Shown here in pieces: positions 1-9,195 of a stretch of DNA of 64,000 nucleotides. The position numbers were made by a program, and so were the translations under genes. The notes beneath the pieces are model-generated. The model searched no databases. It saw only the letters and a program-made list of their open reading frames with translations, and was not told the DNA's origin. The stretch spans positions 16,665 to 80,664 of the forward strand of contig DKDI01000004.1 of the NCBI GenBank assembly GCA_002449305.1. The letters are read 5' to 3'. Numbering within the stretch: the stretch's first letter is position 1; every line of letters begins with the position of its first letter. The stretch is from Treponema sp. UBA6852 (GTDB lineage: Bacteria > Spirochaetota > Spirochaetia > Treponematales > Treponemataceae).

Positions 1-1
1 C

Positions 2-934
2 TATATTCGTCTTGAAACCGTTGCCGCATTATTTTCAACTTTGTGGCGATTTTTGTTTCTCGTTTTTATAACGCTGAAAAAAGATTTCTTCATCTATATT
101 CTTCTTGGAATTCAAGCGGTTCTTTCAATAATTTTGGACACGTTTCTTGTAAGCACACTGCCAGTTTCCATAAATCTTGGCGTAAACGGAATTGCAGTTT
201 CAAACATAATCGTGAACGTTTGCATTTTAGCAGTTTCGTTTTTTCTGCTTTCAAAAGATGGATTTCAAATCTTCAAAAAAACGCAGTTGGATTTTTCTTG
301 GCTCAAAGAATGGTTTTCCGTTGGAAAATTTTCAGGAACCGAATCATTTTTGCGGAATTTTGCGTTTATGATGATGGTAGTTAGAATGGTGAACGTTGTT
401 TCGGAGCAGGGAAATTATTGGATTGCGAACAATTTTATCTGGAACTGGCTTTTGCTGCCCGCTCTTTCGCTTGCCGATGTTGTAAAAAAAGAAATTGCTG
501 AAGACCAAGAAAACATCAGCTCAAAAACTTTTGGCTACATTTGTCTTTCTTGTGTTTTCGCCTTAACTTGGATTTTTTCGATTTCGCTTTGGAAGCCGTT
601 TTTAAAATTCGTGATGAACGTTGCCGAATATGAGACCGTTTTTAGGATTGCTTTAATTGAAACTGGATTTTACATAACTTTTATTTTCAACACTTGCATT
701 TTTGACGCAACTTTTTACGGACTTGGAAAAACAAATTATATGCTGATTCAGTCCGTCTGCATTGATGTGGTTTATTATGGAATTATGTTCATTTTGTACT
801 GCGCAGGAATTTTTGTTCCATCTTTGATAGGAATCTGCCTGATGTTCGGAATCGGAATGTCTCTTGACTTTATTCCATCGGCGATACTTTATGCACATTT
901 GCTGAAAAAACTAGAGGTTCGCATTAAGATTTAA
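2..934 (+). CDS. MATE-family efflux transporter, C-terminal part
   Basis: The reading frame is open from the first bases, so this is the 3' part of a gene that begins outside the window; the TTG at 41 is not a real start. The product is highly hydrophobic, with about eight predicted membrane segments separated by short charged loops, and resembles the second half of MATE (Na+- or H+-driven multidrug export) proteins. The family usually has about 450 residues and 12 helices, so roughly 310 residues here fits a partial copy. It converges on the radical SAM gene, with stop codons overlapping at 931-934. The substrate cannot be told from sequence. Confidence 0.75.
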   Translation, partial: YIRLETVAALFSTLWRFLFLVFITLKKDFFIYILLGIQAVLSIILDTFLVSTLPVSINLGVNGIAVSNIIVNVCILAVSFFLLSKDGFQIFKKTQLDFSWLKEWFSVGKFSGTESFLRNFAFMMMVVRMVNVVSEQGNYWIANNFIWNWLLLPALSLADVVKKEIAEDQENISSKTFGYICLSCVFALTWIFSISLWKPFLKFVMNVAEYETVFRIALIETGFYITFIFNTCIFDATFYGLGKTNYMLIQSVCIDVVYYGIMFILYCAGIFVPSLIGICLMFGIGMSLDFIPSAILYAHLLKKLEVRIKI

Positions 935-1806
935 AACTCAAACATTTCCTGCGTGGCTTCCGGTTTTTCTTGCGGAAAAGCGTTCATGTACTCAAAGACT
1001 TTTTCCGGCCGCCACTCGATTCCGGATTTCTGACATTCGCTTGTGATGATTTTCATCAGGCGGCCGTTTTCCGGGCTTGTAACTTCGTAGGCGTTTCCGT
1101 AAGTGCGGATGTATTTTTCTTTCAGTCCGGGAAAATGCTCATCCAGCTTGCTGTAGAAATATTCTCGGTTTCCTTCGCGCAGCGTAAGTCCGATTCCAAA
1201 GCAGATTATTCCGAGTACCTTTTCCTGAACGCAGATTTCAAGGAGGCGGCGGACATTCTGCTCGGTGTCGTTTATAAAAGGAAGAAAAGGCGAAAGCCAC
1301 ACGACTGTCGGAATTCTGCGTTTCTTGCATTCGCCAAGAACTTTCGCGCGCCCGGCCGTTGTGCAGACCGCAGGCTCGATTGTCCGGCACAAATTTTCGT
1401 CCGCGGTTGTAAGCGTCATCTGGACAACGGCTTTTGACTTTGCGTTGATTTCTTCTATTAAACTCATGTCTCGCAGAATCAGGTCGCTTTTTGTCTGGAC
1501 GGCAATTCCGAATCCGTGCCTATTGATGACTTCAAGGCAGCGGCGCATAAGGGAGAGTTCCGCCTCGCAGTGCATATAAGGGTCGCACATCGCGCCTGTT
1601 CCGATCATGCACTTTTTGCGCTTGGAGGAAAGCTTCTGCTCCATAAGCTCAGCCGCATTCCGCTTTACCTCGATGTCCTCAAAACCGTGGCTCATCTGGT
1701 AGCAGCGGCTGCGCGAGTCGCAGTAAATGCAGCCGTGCGTGCAGCCACGGTAAATATTCATTCCGTTGCGCGCCGAAAGAATTCCTTTTGCCTCTGTAAA
1801 ATGCAT
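931..1806 (-). CDS. Radical SAM protein, SPL (spore photoproduct lyase)-like
   Basis: A 291-residue protein with the radical SAM cluster motif CTHGCIYC near residues 22-29, which is CxxxCxxC with an aromatic residue before the last Cys. The MxxGTGAMCDPY stretch further on is typical of the SPL-like group annotated in many anaerobes. Family knowledge predicts a [4Fe-4S] cluster that cleaves S-adenosylmethionine to start radical chemistry; the substrate is unknown and DNA repair is only a family-level guess. It starts 5 nt after the YhaN-like stop, so it is probably the last gene of that operon. It overlaps the MATE gene tail to tail. Confidence 0.8.
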   Translation of the reverse strand: MHFTEAKGILSARNGMNIYRGCTHGCIYCDSRSRCYQMSHGFEDIEVKRNAAELMEQKLSSKRKKCMIGTGAMCDPYMHCEAELSLMRRCLEVINRHGFGIAVQTKSDLILRDMSLIEEINAKSKAVVQMTLTTADENLCRTIEPAVCTTAGRAKVLGECKKRRIPTVVWLSPFLPFINDTEQNVRRLLEICVQEKVLGIICFGIGLTLREGNREYFYSKLDEHFPGLKEKYIRTYGNAYEVTSPENGRLMKIITSECQKSGIEWRPEKVFEYMNAFPQEKPEATQEMFEF

Positions 1807-1811
1807 ATCAG

Positions 1812-4424
1812 CTACACAGCCCTGCTTTTATGGCACGCAAAATAAATCACCTGGTTTTCTTTTGCAATTTTTTTTACAAGCTGCAAAGCGTTCGGAACTT
1901 TCTCGTCATCAAGATTTACAAACGGATCATCTAAAATGACTGGTGGCTTGATATTTTCAAAAAGAGCGTCCACAAGCGCCATACGGGAGCAAAAATTCAC
2001 CATGTCCTTGTAGCCGTCGCTAAGGAAATTGCTTTTGTGCGTCTTGCCGTTGTCATCAAGCAAAACTTCCAAATCTGTGTTTATAATCAGGTTTACAGAA
2101 GAGCCGAGCATTTTTACGTATTTTTCAAATCCTTTTTTCATCGGGTCGCTGTAATTCGCGTCAAGATTTTCCTTGGCTTTTTGGAGCAGTTCCAGAGTTT
2201 TTGAAAAAATTTCGTATTCGGCGGATTTTTCGCGTTTTTCAAGCGTAAGCCGCTCGATTTCAGTTTCAACGTCGCCTTTTTTTTCGGTATCGGCAAGATT
2301 ATCGCTGATTATTTTCTGATAGTCTGACAGAATCTTGTTTTTAGAAGAAATTTCTTCAGACACAGCTGAAAGTTCATTCTGCAGGACGTCAACCGGTTTT
2401 TCCGGCTTTGTAAGATTTTCAAAAGACTCAATTTTGTTGTTCGGGTCGTTTTCAAACTCCTCAATTTTCTTTTTTTCGGAAAGAATCCGACTCTCAACGT
2501 TTTTTATTTCCGTAAGTTTTCCGTGAATCTCAAGAACCTGATTTGCATAGCTCAAAGTTTTTTCAGTCTTGTATTGAGAAAGAATCGCTTCAAGTTTGCT
2601 TTTTTCTTCGCTTTGAATTCTTAAATTTTTAGAATCGGCGTTGATTTTCTTTTTAAGCTCATCAAGTTTCGCAAGTTTTTCGTTCAAAATCTGAATATCC
2701 GCAGGCACAGAAGAAATATTTTCCGTCTTGCAGTAGCGTTTTGTAAAAGCCCGGATGTTTGTCTCATATTCTTCCGGCGTGATTTTCTGCGAGTTCAGCC
2801 AATTTTTGTATTCGTTTTCTTTTTGCAAAAGCCTTGAATAATCGCTGAATTCCGTGCTGATTTTTGTAAGCGCGCCAATTTCCGAAGAGTCGTTTTCAGA
2901 ATATTTCTTGATGAAATTTTTGTACGATACCTCCAGATTTTCCGCGTGGCTCTGTTTCTCTGCAATTTCTTTTTTAAGGCTAGAAATTTTCTGTTCAATT
3001 TCCGAAAAATCCTGTCTTTTTCCTTTTATAACAATCGCCAGAATCATAAAAAGAATAAAAACCACAACTCCAGAAAGCCCAAGAATTATGTTGTTCAAGA
3101 CAAATCCAAAAATTCCAGCCGCCAAGCCAAAAAATCCAAGTGTTGCAAACACAATTTTTTTCGGATTTTTCTGTTTTTGCTGCAAAAGCGTGTTCAACGC
3201 ATTTTCTTTTTCAAAAAGCTCATTCTTTAGCTCGTTTATTTGATTTTTTTCCTGCTGAATTTTTGCAATGTCAGAAATACAGCCGTCGATTTTTTCCTTT
3301 GAAACATCTGAATTTTTGTATTTTTGGCTCAAAGAACTAAATTCCGAATATTCCGGCTCCGTAAGTTTTTTTGCGCTTTCAGACTGCTTAAAATTTTTGT
3401 ATTCATTGTCAGTTTTTAGACATTCCTCAATCTGAGACTTTGAAGGAATATCGCCGGCAAAATAATTTTTCAAGGTTTCGTAGAAATCCTTTTCAGTTTG
3501 GCTTGCAGACTGATTTTTTATGTTCGACTCAATCGTTGTATAATTGTTTGAAATTGAATCGATTTTTTTTACAGTTTCTTCCGTTGGAATTTGGCCGTTA
3601 AAAAAATCGCAGAGAGATTTCTTTTCATTTTCGGATTTCTTTAGGTCATTTTTCAGCTGCTCGTATCTTGTTTTGCCTTCAAATTTTGCCCAAATAGAAA
3701 TTTGCTCCGCAACAGATTCCTGCTGTTTTTTCAGCTCAAGAATTTCTTTTTGAATCCCAGAAACTTTTTCTTCATAAGCTGCGTTTTCTTTCAATTTTGA
3801 ATCAATTTCTTCTATATAATTTCTATTTGCGTCAATTTTTTGCTGGATAGCCGGAATCTCGCCTGTTCCCTTGTTTCTTCCTTGCAGTTCCTTCGATTTT
3901 TTTTCAAGAATTGCCGCCGCTTCCTCAAAATTAGAAATATCACCGCTTTCAACAAGATTGTTCAGCTTTGCGGTAATGTCCGCCGAGCCGACCGGAGAAT
4001 CTTTCAACGTTACAAAAACGCTCCGCGCATAAGAATCCCGGTTGATTCCAAAAATTTCAGTTCCCAAATCTTCCGAAAAATCATAGGAAGGTTTATTCGT
4101 TTTTAAATCACGCAGCTCAAATGTATCCTCATTTTTTTTTGAGCCAAAAGTTCTGTTCACTAAATATTCTTTGCCGTTGTGGCAAAATATCATGCTTCCG
4201 CCGTAAACTCCGCCCTGCCACGGAAAATATTTCAGCTTTTCATTTTTTTCAACGTCTTTTGAGGCTGTGTGTTCCATTCCGTAAAACATTGCTTTTATAA
4301 AAACTGAAAGAGTCGTTTTTCCCCAGCCGTTTTCATAGACAAAAGAATTTACGCCTTTTTTCAAATCTATATCAACATTGTGGAATTTTCCAAAATTATT
4401 TATGTGAATTTTTACGATTTCCAT
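1812..4424 (-). CDS. YhaN-like SbcC/Rad50-family ATPase with central membrane segments
   Basis: An 870-residue protein. The N-terminus has a P-loop (NGWGKTT, about residues 34-40), followed by long heptad-rich coiled coils. The C-terminus has an ABC-type signature (LSDGYKDMV) and Walker B (VILDDPFVNLDD). Where SbcC has its zinc hook, this protein instead has two hydrophobic segments (about residues 421-465). That is the arrangement in Bacillus YhaN, not classic SbcC. It lies 2 nt downstream of a calcineurin-like nuclease gene, so the two should form a Mre11-Rad50-like complex that processes DNA ends, here probably anchored in the membrane. The membrane anchoring is inferred from the hydrophobic segments. 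Confidence 0.85.
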   Translation of the reverse strand: MEIVKIHINNFGKFHNVDIDLKKGVNSFVYENGWGKTTLSVFIKAMFYGMEHTASKDVEKNEKLKYFPWQGGVYGGSMIFCHNGKEYLVNRTFGSKKNEDTFELRDLKTNKPSYDFSEDLGTEIFGINRDSYARSVFVTLKDSPVGSADITAKLNNLVESGDISNFEEAAAILEKKSKELQGRNKGTGEIPAIQQKIDANRNYIEEIDSKLKENAAYEEKVSGIQKEILELKKQQESVAEQISIWAKFEGKTRYEQLKNDLKKSENEKKSLCDFFNGQIPTEETVKKIDSISNNYTTIESNIKNQSASQTEKDFYETLKNYFAGDIPSKSQIEECLKTDNEYKNFKQSESAKKLTEPEYSEFSSLSQKYKNSDVSKEKIDGCISDIAKIQQEKNQINELKNELFEKENALNTLLQQKQKNPKKIVFATLGFFGLAAGIFGFVLNNIILGLSGVVVFILFMILAIVIKGKRQDFSEIEQKISSLKKEIAEKQSHAENLEVSYKNFIKKYSENDSSEIGALTKISTEFSDYSRLLQKENEYKNWLNSQKITPEEYETNIRAFTKRYCKTENISSVPADIQILNEKLAKLDELKKKINADSKNLRIQSEEKSKLEAILSQYKTEKTLSYANQVLEIHGKLTEIKNVESRILSEKKKIEEFENDPNNKIESFENLTKPEKPVDVLQNELSAVSEEISSKNKILSDYQKIISDNLADTEKKGDVETEIERLTLEKREKSAEYEIFSKTLELLQKAKENLDANYSDPMKKGFEKYVKMLGSSVNLIINTDLEVLLDDNGKTHKSNFLSDGYKDMVNFCSRMALVDALFENIKPPVILDDPFVNLDDEKVPNALQLVKKIAKENQVIYFACHKSRAV

Positions 4425-4426
4425 TA

Positions 4427-5506
4427 CTATAATCTCCCCGCCAACGCTTTTATGCCGGTCATAATTATTTTGATTTTTTGCTCTTCAGAAAGATTCTGCT
4501 GATTTTTTACAAGACGGATAAATTCACCTTTTAGCGAAACATCTTTTTCATATTTCGTGAAATCGATTTTTGTTTCAGTTTTGTCTTTTACACGCAAATA
4601 AAAATAATCCGAAGCAAAAACAGACTGATAAGATTCTGGCTCAATTTCAGTTTCCTCAGAAAGCTCGCCTGTCAAATCAACCTGAACAATATCTTTGGAA
4701 GAAATTCCAGCAAGAGAATCCGTTATTTTTTGCATAATATCTGAAAAATCCAGAACTCCAGAAAGTTTCACAGGAATTTCATGAACAATTCTTTTTGAAA
4801 TCGGAACAAATTTTGCCTCAACTTTATTATATTCAATATCCAGAAGAACAAATCCCTTTTTTCCACACTCGTCAAAGCCGCGCCCTTCAAGACAGCCCGA
4901 ATAGCACCAGGAACAGCGGTTATCAAGTTTTTCAATCTTAAAATCGTGGATGTGCCCCAAAGCAATGTAGTCAATGTTTTTATTCGTCAGTTTTGGCAAG
5001 GAAATTTCCGGAGCGTCATTCTTTGGCTTGTACTCGGCAATCTGTCCATGCAAGACAACGATATTCACGCGGGCAGAATCAGGATTCAGCTCGCTGTAAG
5101 CCGCCAACGGAATTGACGAGGAAAATTCGCGGCCGTAAATATCAACATTTTCATACGAATATTTTTGCCATTTTGATTTTGAAAAACGCTTTAAATTCGG
5201 AACCAGTTTTTCTTCAAAAAAATCAACATCCTCATCATGGTTTCCCCGAAGATACAAAAAATCAATTCCAGGATTCTGCTCAATGATATAAAAAATCCGC
5301 TGCTTTATTTTTTTCTGCTGGTTTTCCTTTGTGTCAAACAGGTCGCCGGCAATAATTATCGCTTTTACGCCGTTTTCCCTTGCAAACTCAACCATTTTCG
5401 CAAAAGAATCGACAATCTCATTCCGCCGGAGTTCCGCATTCTCCTTTGAAAAATGTGTTCCCATTTTAGAATCAGCGTGAATGTCAGCACAATGTATAAT
5501 TTTCAT
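4427..5506 (-). CDS. YhaO/SbcD-like metallophosphoesterase nuclease
   Basis: A 359-residue calcineurin-like phosphoesterase with all the metal-binding blocks in order: CADIHADS near the N-terminus, AGDLFDT, RGNHDED, LHGQ and GHIHDF. These are the Mre11/SbcD signatures for a two-metal nuclease. It is the first gene of an operon with the YhaN-like ATPase (2-nt gap) and the radical SAM gene. An AGGAG ribosome site lies 11 nt before the ATG. An extended -10 promoter lies about 45 nt upstream. Confidence 0.9.
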   Translation of the reverse strand: MKIIHCADIHADSKMGTHFSKENAELRRNEIVDSFAKMVEFARENGVKAIIIAGDLFDTKENQQKKIKQRIFYIIEQNPGIDFLYLRGNHDEDVDFFEEKLVPNLKRFSKSKWQKYSYENVDIYGREFSSSIPLAAYSELNPDSARVNIVVLHGQIAEYKPKNDAPEISLPKLTNKNIDYIALGHIHDFKIEKLDNRCSWCYSGCLEGRGFDECGKKGFVLLDIEYNKVEAKFVPISKRIVHEIPVKLSGVLDFSDIMQKITDSLAGISSKDIVQVDLTGELSEETEIEPESYQSVFASDYFYLRVKDKTETKIDFTKYEKDVSLKGEFIRLVKNQQNLSEEQKIKIIMTGIKALAGRL

Positions 5507-5551
5507 CAGTTGATAGACTCCTGAATTTTGAAACTTTCTTTTTATTTTGCA

Positions 5552-5560
5552 ATTATAGCA
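5552..5560 (-). promoter_or_regulatory. Extended -10 promoter for the YhaO/YhaN operon
   Basis: Read on the minus strand, the sequence is TGCTATAAT, an extended -10 element (TG at 5560-5559, TATAAT at 5557-5552). The predicted transcript would have a leader of about 40 nt before the YhaO ATG at 5506. No convincing -35 box is visible, as is usual for extended -10 promoters. The same element recurs upstream of several other operons in this window. Confidence 0.6.
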
Positions 5561-5633
5561 TGAAATAAACGGATTTTATAGATTTTCCAGATTTCTAACT
5601 CTCACTCATACTTCGTTATTAGCTTGCGAATGC

Positions 5634-6662
5634 CTATTTTCTGTTTTTTAATAATTTTTCGGCTTCATCCAGCATTTTCATCTCTTCTTCGTCCTGCCTG
5701 TCAGCCTCTTTTGCCTCAAAATTTTTTCGTCGCCTGTCAAACTCCAGATAAATCTCCTCGACTTTTTTGTCTGCCAGTTTTCTGTTTATAGAGCCTTTAT
5801 CATGCAAAAGCGGCAGATAATGACCGGTAATAATTTTGTCCGCATTTTCTTTCCAAAATTGCATTGTCAAATCTTTTCGCATTTTTACAATCAATTCCGC
5901 ACTTTCCAAAAAGATTGTCACAATACGGTTAAGCGAATCCAGCTCATCATGCGTAAGATAATTCTTGTTTGCATAAATATCCTGCTTGCGGACGATTTTT
6001 CCCTTCCAGCTTGTAAGGTTCATATTTGGCTTTGAGCTGTCGGCCCGGCTTAGAATCAGCTCAGGCGCAGTCATTTTTGTGACAGCAAAAATCAGCTTGT
6101 TCTGGATTTCAGCAAAAAACATCTGGGTGGCTTTATCAGTCGCGTCATAATCTGAACAAAGAGAAAACAAATCTCGGAGCTTCTGATAGAAACGCTTTTC
6201 GCTCGCGCGGATGTCCCGAATTCGCTCAAGGAGCTCATCAAAATAATCAGGCCTGCCGTCAGGATTTTTCAGTCTCTCATCATCAAGGATAAATCCCTTT
6301 GTAAGATATTCAGAAAGATTCTCGTTTGCCCAGCGGCGGAACTGAGTTCCACGGACACTTCTCACACGAAAACCAACCGCAATCACCATAGGAAGCGCGT
6401 AATAAGTAACATTGTAATTCTTGCCGTCCGAGGCAGTTGTTAAGTAATCCTTAACAACTGATTTTTCGTCTAACTCCTTTTCCTGTAAGACATTAGCTAT
6501 ATGCATACTGATATTTGGCTTGGAGGTGTCAAAAAGCAAAGCCATCTGCTGCTGGTTCATCCAGACAACGCCGTCCTTTGAATAGAGCCTGACATCGGCT
6601 TTTCCGTCGTCTGTCTTGTAAATTATAAGTTCATTTTGCATGATTTGTTTATTGCTCCTCAA
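5634..6662 (-). CDS. RhuM family protein, full length
   Basis: A 342-residue protein with the RhuM layout. The N-terminal part has an HTH-like segment (WMNQQQMALLFDTSKPNISMH) and the block RVRSVRGTQFRRWANENL, followed by an alpha-helical, charged C-terminal half. RhuM proteins were first named in Salmonella SPI-3 and are common beside restriction systems; their biochemical function is not established. It stands alone between the YhaO operon and the RloC-like gene. A second, much shorter copy occurs at 31160-31552. Confidence 0.85.
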   Translation of the reverse strand: MRSNKQIMQNELIIYKTDDGKADVRLYSKDGVVWMNQQQMALLFDTSKPNISMHIANVLQEKELDEKSVVKDYLTTASDGKNYNVTYYALPMVIAVGFRVRSVRGTQFRRWANENLSEYLTKGFILDDERLKNPDGRPDYFDELLERIRDIRASEKRFYQKLRDLFSLCSDYDATDKATQMFFAEIQNKLIFAVTKMTAPELILSRADSSKPNMNLTSWKGKIVRKQDIYANKNYLTHDELDSLNRIVTIFLESAELIVKMRKDLTMQFWKENADKIITGHYLPLLHDKGSINRKLADKKVEEIYLEFDRRRKNFEAKEADRQDEEEMKMLDEAEKLLKNRK

Positions 6663-6723
6663 TCACTCCAGTTCATTCTTAAACAATTTCGTGACAAGTA
6701 CAATCTATAACGAAAAATACATA

Positions 6724-8994
6724 TTATTTATCATTACTAACCATCATCTTCGCATAATGTTCTGGTCCAATAACTGAAAATATTGATTCAAATATTTCAA
6801 ACAATTTTTCTATTTTTTCATTATGAATCTTTTCAAAATACATATTATCCAATGGAGAAACTTTATGACTTTCATCATTTATCATTGAAATAAAAGCACA
6901 TTTTAAATAATGTTCAACACTATCTTTATTTTCATCACACAAGACTGTTGCCCAAGCATCATTACCAAGACCAATAAAATTTGCATAGGTTTCTAATATT
7001 CGTCTAAACAAATTTGCAATTAATATGTTTTGAGAATTACTATCTTTTGGAGTATTCTCCTTAACATATCTAACAGTTTGCCACATCAAAGAATAATCGT
7101 CTTGTTCTTTATAATCACACTTCTGTATATTTGTAATATTTTCACAATTTTTTGAAATACGATAATGTGATTGTAATTTACAAAGTGGTCTTTTTTTCAT
7201 CGCGATCTCTTTATAAAAGTAATAGTTATGCGTAAAAATAAAAACTTGACTAATATTTGGATTAAGAAATTCATCTTTTTCTGATTTTGTTTTACCTTTG
7301 TATGTTATCAATCTATTAACTAATATCGAAACAATGAATAAAACCTGACTGTCCATACTTGAAACAGGATCATCAATCACAATTATTTTCTTTTTTGTTG
7401 ACTTTTTTTGAATATCTGTAGTTTCTAGACAGAGTTGATAAAAATATAAGAATGAAATAAAATTCTTTTCTCCTTCACTCAAAGAAGTAAAAATATTTTT
7501 TTCTGATATTTCAGCTGTACGAGAAAGATAATATTGGGAAATATTATTTTCTCTGTTTTTTTCTAATATTTGAAAACCTATAAAACCTGAGTTTTTAAGA
7601 ATTTGATTGATATTATCAATTGCTTCTTTTGTATTTACAGTCTTAGTTTGTAACTCTGTATTAGCAATTATAAGATTGTCAATTTCTATTTTCAACTTAT
7701 TAATTTCATATAAGTTTTCAGAAATTAACTTTTGCATCTCTGCACTTTTTTCATTATACTTTTCTATATCTTCTTTACATTCATAAGCAAGATATTTCCA
7801 CATACTTTCTTTTAAGTTTTCTTTTTGCTCATCAATAGAATTTACAAGTAAATTATTCTGTTCAATTGCAGTATTAATAGAGTTTATATTTTCTATAAAT
7901 AAGTTTGGTATTTCTGGAAAAGTCTTTCGTTCATTTGGAGAATTGATTTTTTCTTTTACAATGTTCAAGTTTATATCATAAAATTTCTTCAATGTCATTT
8001 GTAGAGTTGAAGTTATATTTTCATTATTATATTGAGTAGATACAATTTGAATGTTTTCTTCTAACTCAGAATAACACTTTTCATATAGTTCTTTTTCCTT
8101 TTCTAATTCTATCAACTTCTGTTTATATGATTCATCAAAAATAGAATTCAATTGAGAAATAAAATCATCATCTATTGTTTTCTTTTGACAAAAAGGACAA
8201 ACAGTCTTTGTTTTTTCAAGGAATATCTTTCCCTGTGCAACCCAAGTTTTTAATCCATAATCTTTAATCATCTTAGAAATCTGAACATCTTCTTTTCCGA
8301 CAATAACTTCATCTAATAAATCTGAAAGTTTATTTTGTTTTTCAAAAAAATTATTATATAATTTAATATCAATACTGTTATCAATATTTATCATATTTTC
8401 TTCATATAATTTCTTATATAACAAGTTAATCTCATTTAAATCTTGAGTTTCAACATCTTGTTCTAATATTTTTTCAATATTATTCAGATTCGATTTCTTA
8501 TTTCCTGAATATTCAAGTTTTATCTTTGAAAACGTTTTAAAAACATTTCTTTTTTCAAAACATTTATTAGCTAAATCTTCCCTAAGTTTTGATTTCTCAG
8601 TATTTAGAGTTTCATTAACTTCTTCTATTGATTTTCTTTTACTTTCCTTTTCGGTTATTTTTTTTTCGTTATCTTTAATTTCTCCATCAATTCTTGCATT
8701 TGATTCATCTAAGGAAAAAACACCTTTTAAAGAATCCTTATTTTTAAAATTATCCTCAATGAAATCTTGATTAAAAACAAGAATTTCTTCTTTGTCTGAA
8801 TCAAAGTTTTCTTCATTACAAAAAGGAAATAGCATATTAGAAGTATTTTTTTGAAGAGAATCTAGATATTTCGCTATTGTTGATTTTCCACAACCATTAT
8901 TTCCAAAAAAATAATTAAGTTTCGTTAATTCTTCAATTTCTACACCATTTGAATTATAACTTGCAATATTTTTGATTATAATTTTTGTAATCAA
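6724..8994 (-). CDS. RloC/PrrC-like AAA ATPase with zinc hook, possible anticodon nuclease
   Basis: About 756 residues. There is a P-loop GNNGCGKST near the N-terminus, long coiled coils broken by CPFC (about residue 263, a zinc-hook-like CxxC), an ABC signature SLSEGEKN (about 505), and Walker B IIVIDDPVSSMDS (about 536). This is the AAA_13/RloC architecture. RloC and PrrC are anticodon nucleases held inactive by a nearby restriction system. Near the C-terminus FRRILET (about 665) and NDESHK (about 707) could supply the R-x3-E and H residues of that nuclease, but the spacing differs from PrrC, so this is uncertain. The start is taken as TTG at 8994, with GGAG 11 nt upstream, because the earlier TTG at 9036 lies upstream of the -10 box. 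Confidence 0.75.
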   Translation of the reverse strand: MITKIIIKNIASYNSNGVEIEELTKLNYFFGNNGCGKSTIAKYLDSLQKNTSNMLFPFCNEENFDSDKEEILVFNQDFIEDNFKNKDSLKGVFSLDESNARIDGEIKDNEKKITEKESKRKSIEEVNETLNTEKSKLREDLANKCFEKRNVFKTFSKIKLEYSGNKKSNLNNIEKILEQDVETQDLNEINLLYKKLYEENMINIDNSIDIKLYNNFFEKQNKLSDLLDEVIVGKEDVQISKMIKDYGLKTWVAQGKIFLEKTKTVCPFCQKKTIDDDFISQLNSIFDESYKQKLIELEKEKELYEKCYSELEENIQIVSTQYNNENITSTLQMTLKKFYDINLNIVKEKINSPNERKTFPEIPNLFIENINSINTAIEQNNLLVNSIDEQKENLKESMWKYLAYECKEDIEKYNEKSAEMQKLISENLYEINKLKIEIDNLIIANTELQTKTVNTKEAIDNINQILKNSGFIGFQILEKNRENNISQYYLSRTAEISEKNIFTSLSEGEKNFISFLYFYQLCLETTDIQKKSTKKKIIVIDDPVSSMDSQVLFIVSILVNRLITYKGKTKSEKDEFLNPNISQVFIFTHNYYFYKEIAMKKRPLCKLQSHYRISKNCENITNIQKCDYKEQDDYSLMWQTVRYVKENTPKDSNSQNILIANLFRRILETYANFIGLGNDAWATVLCDENKDSVEHYLKCAFISMINDESHKVSPLDNMYFEKIHNEKIEKLFEIFESIFSVIGPEHYAKMMVSNDK

Positions 8995-9015
8995 TTTTAT
9001 ATTTTCTCCATCATC

Positions 9016-9024
9016 ATTATACCA
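9016..9024 (-). promoter_or_regulatory. Extended -10 promoter for the RloC-like gene
   Basis: Minus-strand TGGTATAAT (TATAAT at 9021-9016). A transcript starting about 7 nt downstream could not include the TTG at 9036 and would begin close to the GGAG at 9009-9006, so this element decides the start codon of the gene. Confidence 0.55.
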
Positions 9025-9195
9025 TAAGTTTCTCAAAATATCTTATGTAACTCAACCTAAATATAATTGCAGATTGGACTTTTAAATTGTATTAAATACG
9101 AAAACTATTTTTGTGGAGCGAATGCGTTTTTTAGGACGATTTGCATCAAATACCTAGAGATTTTTCAGAAAAACTTCCCCAAGTAATAAAGTTTA

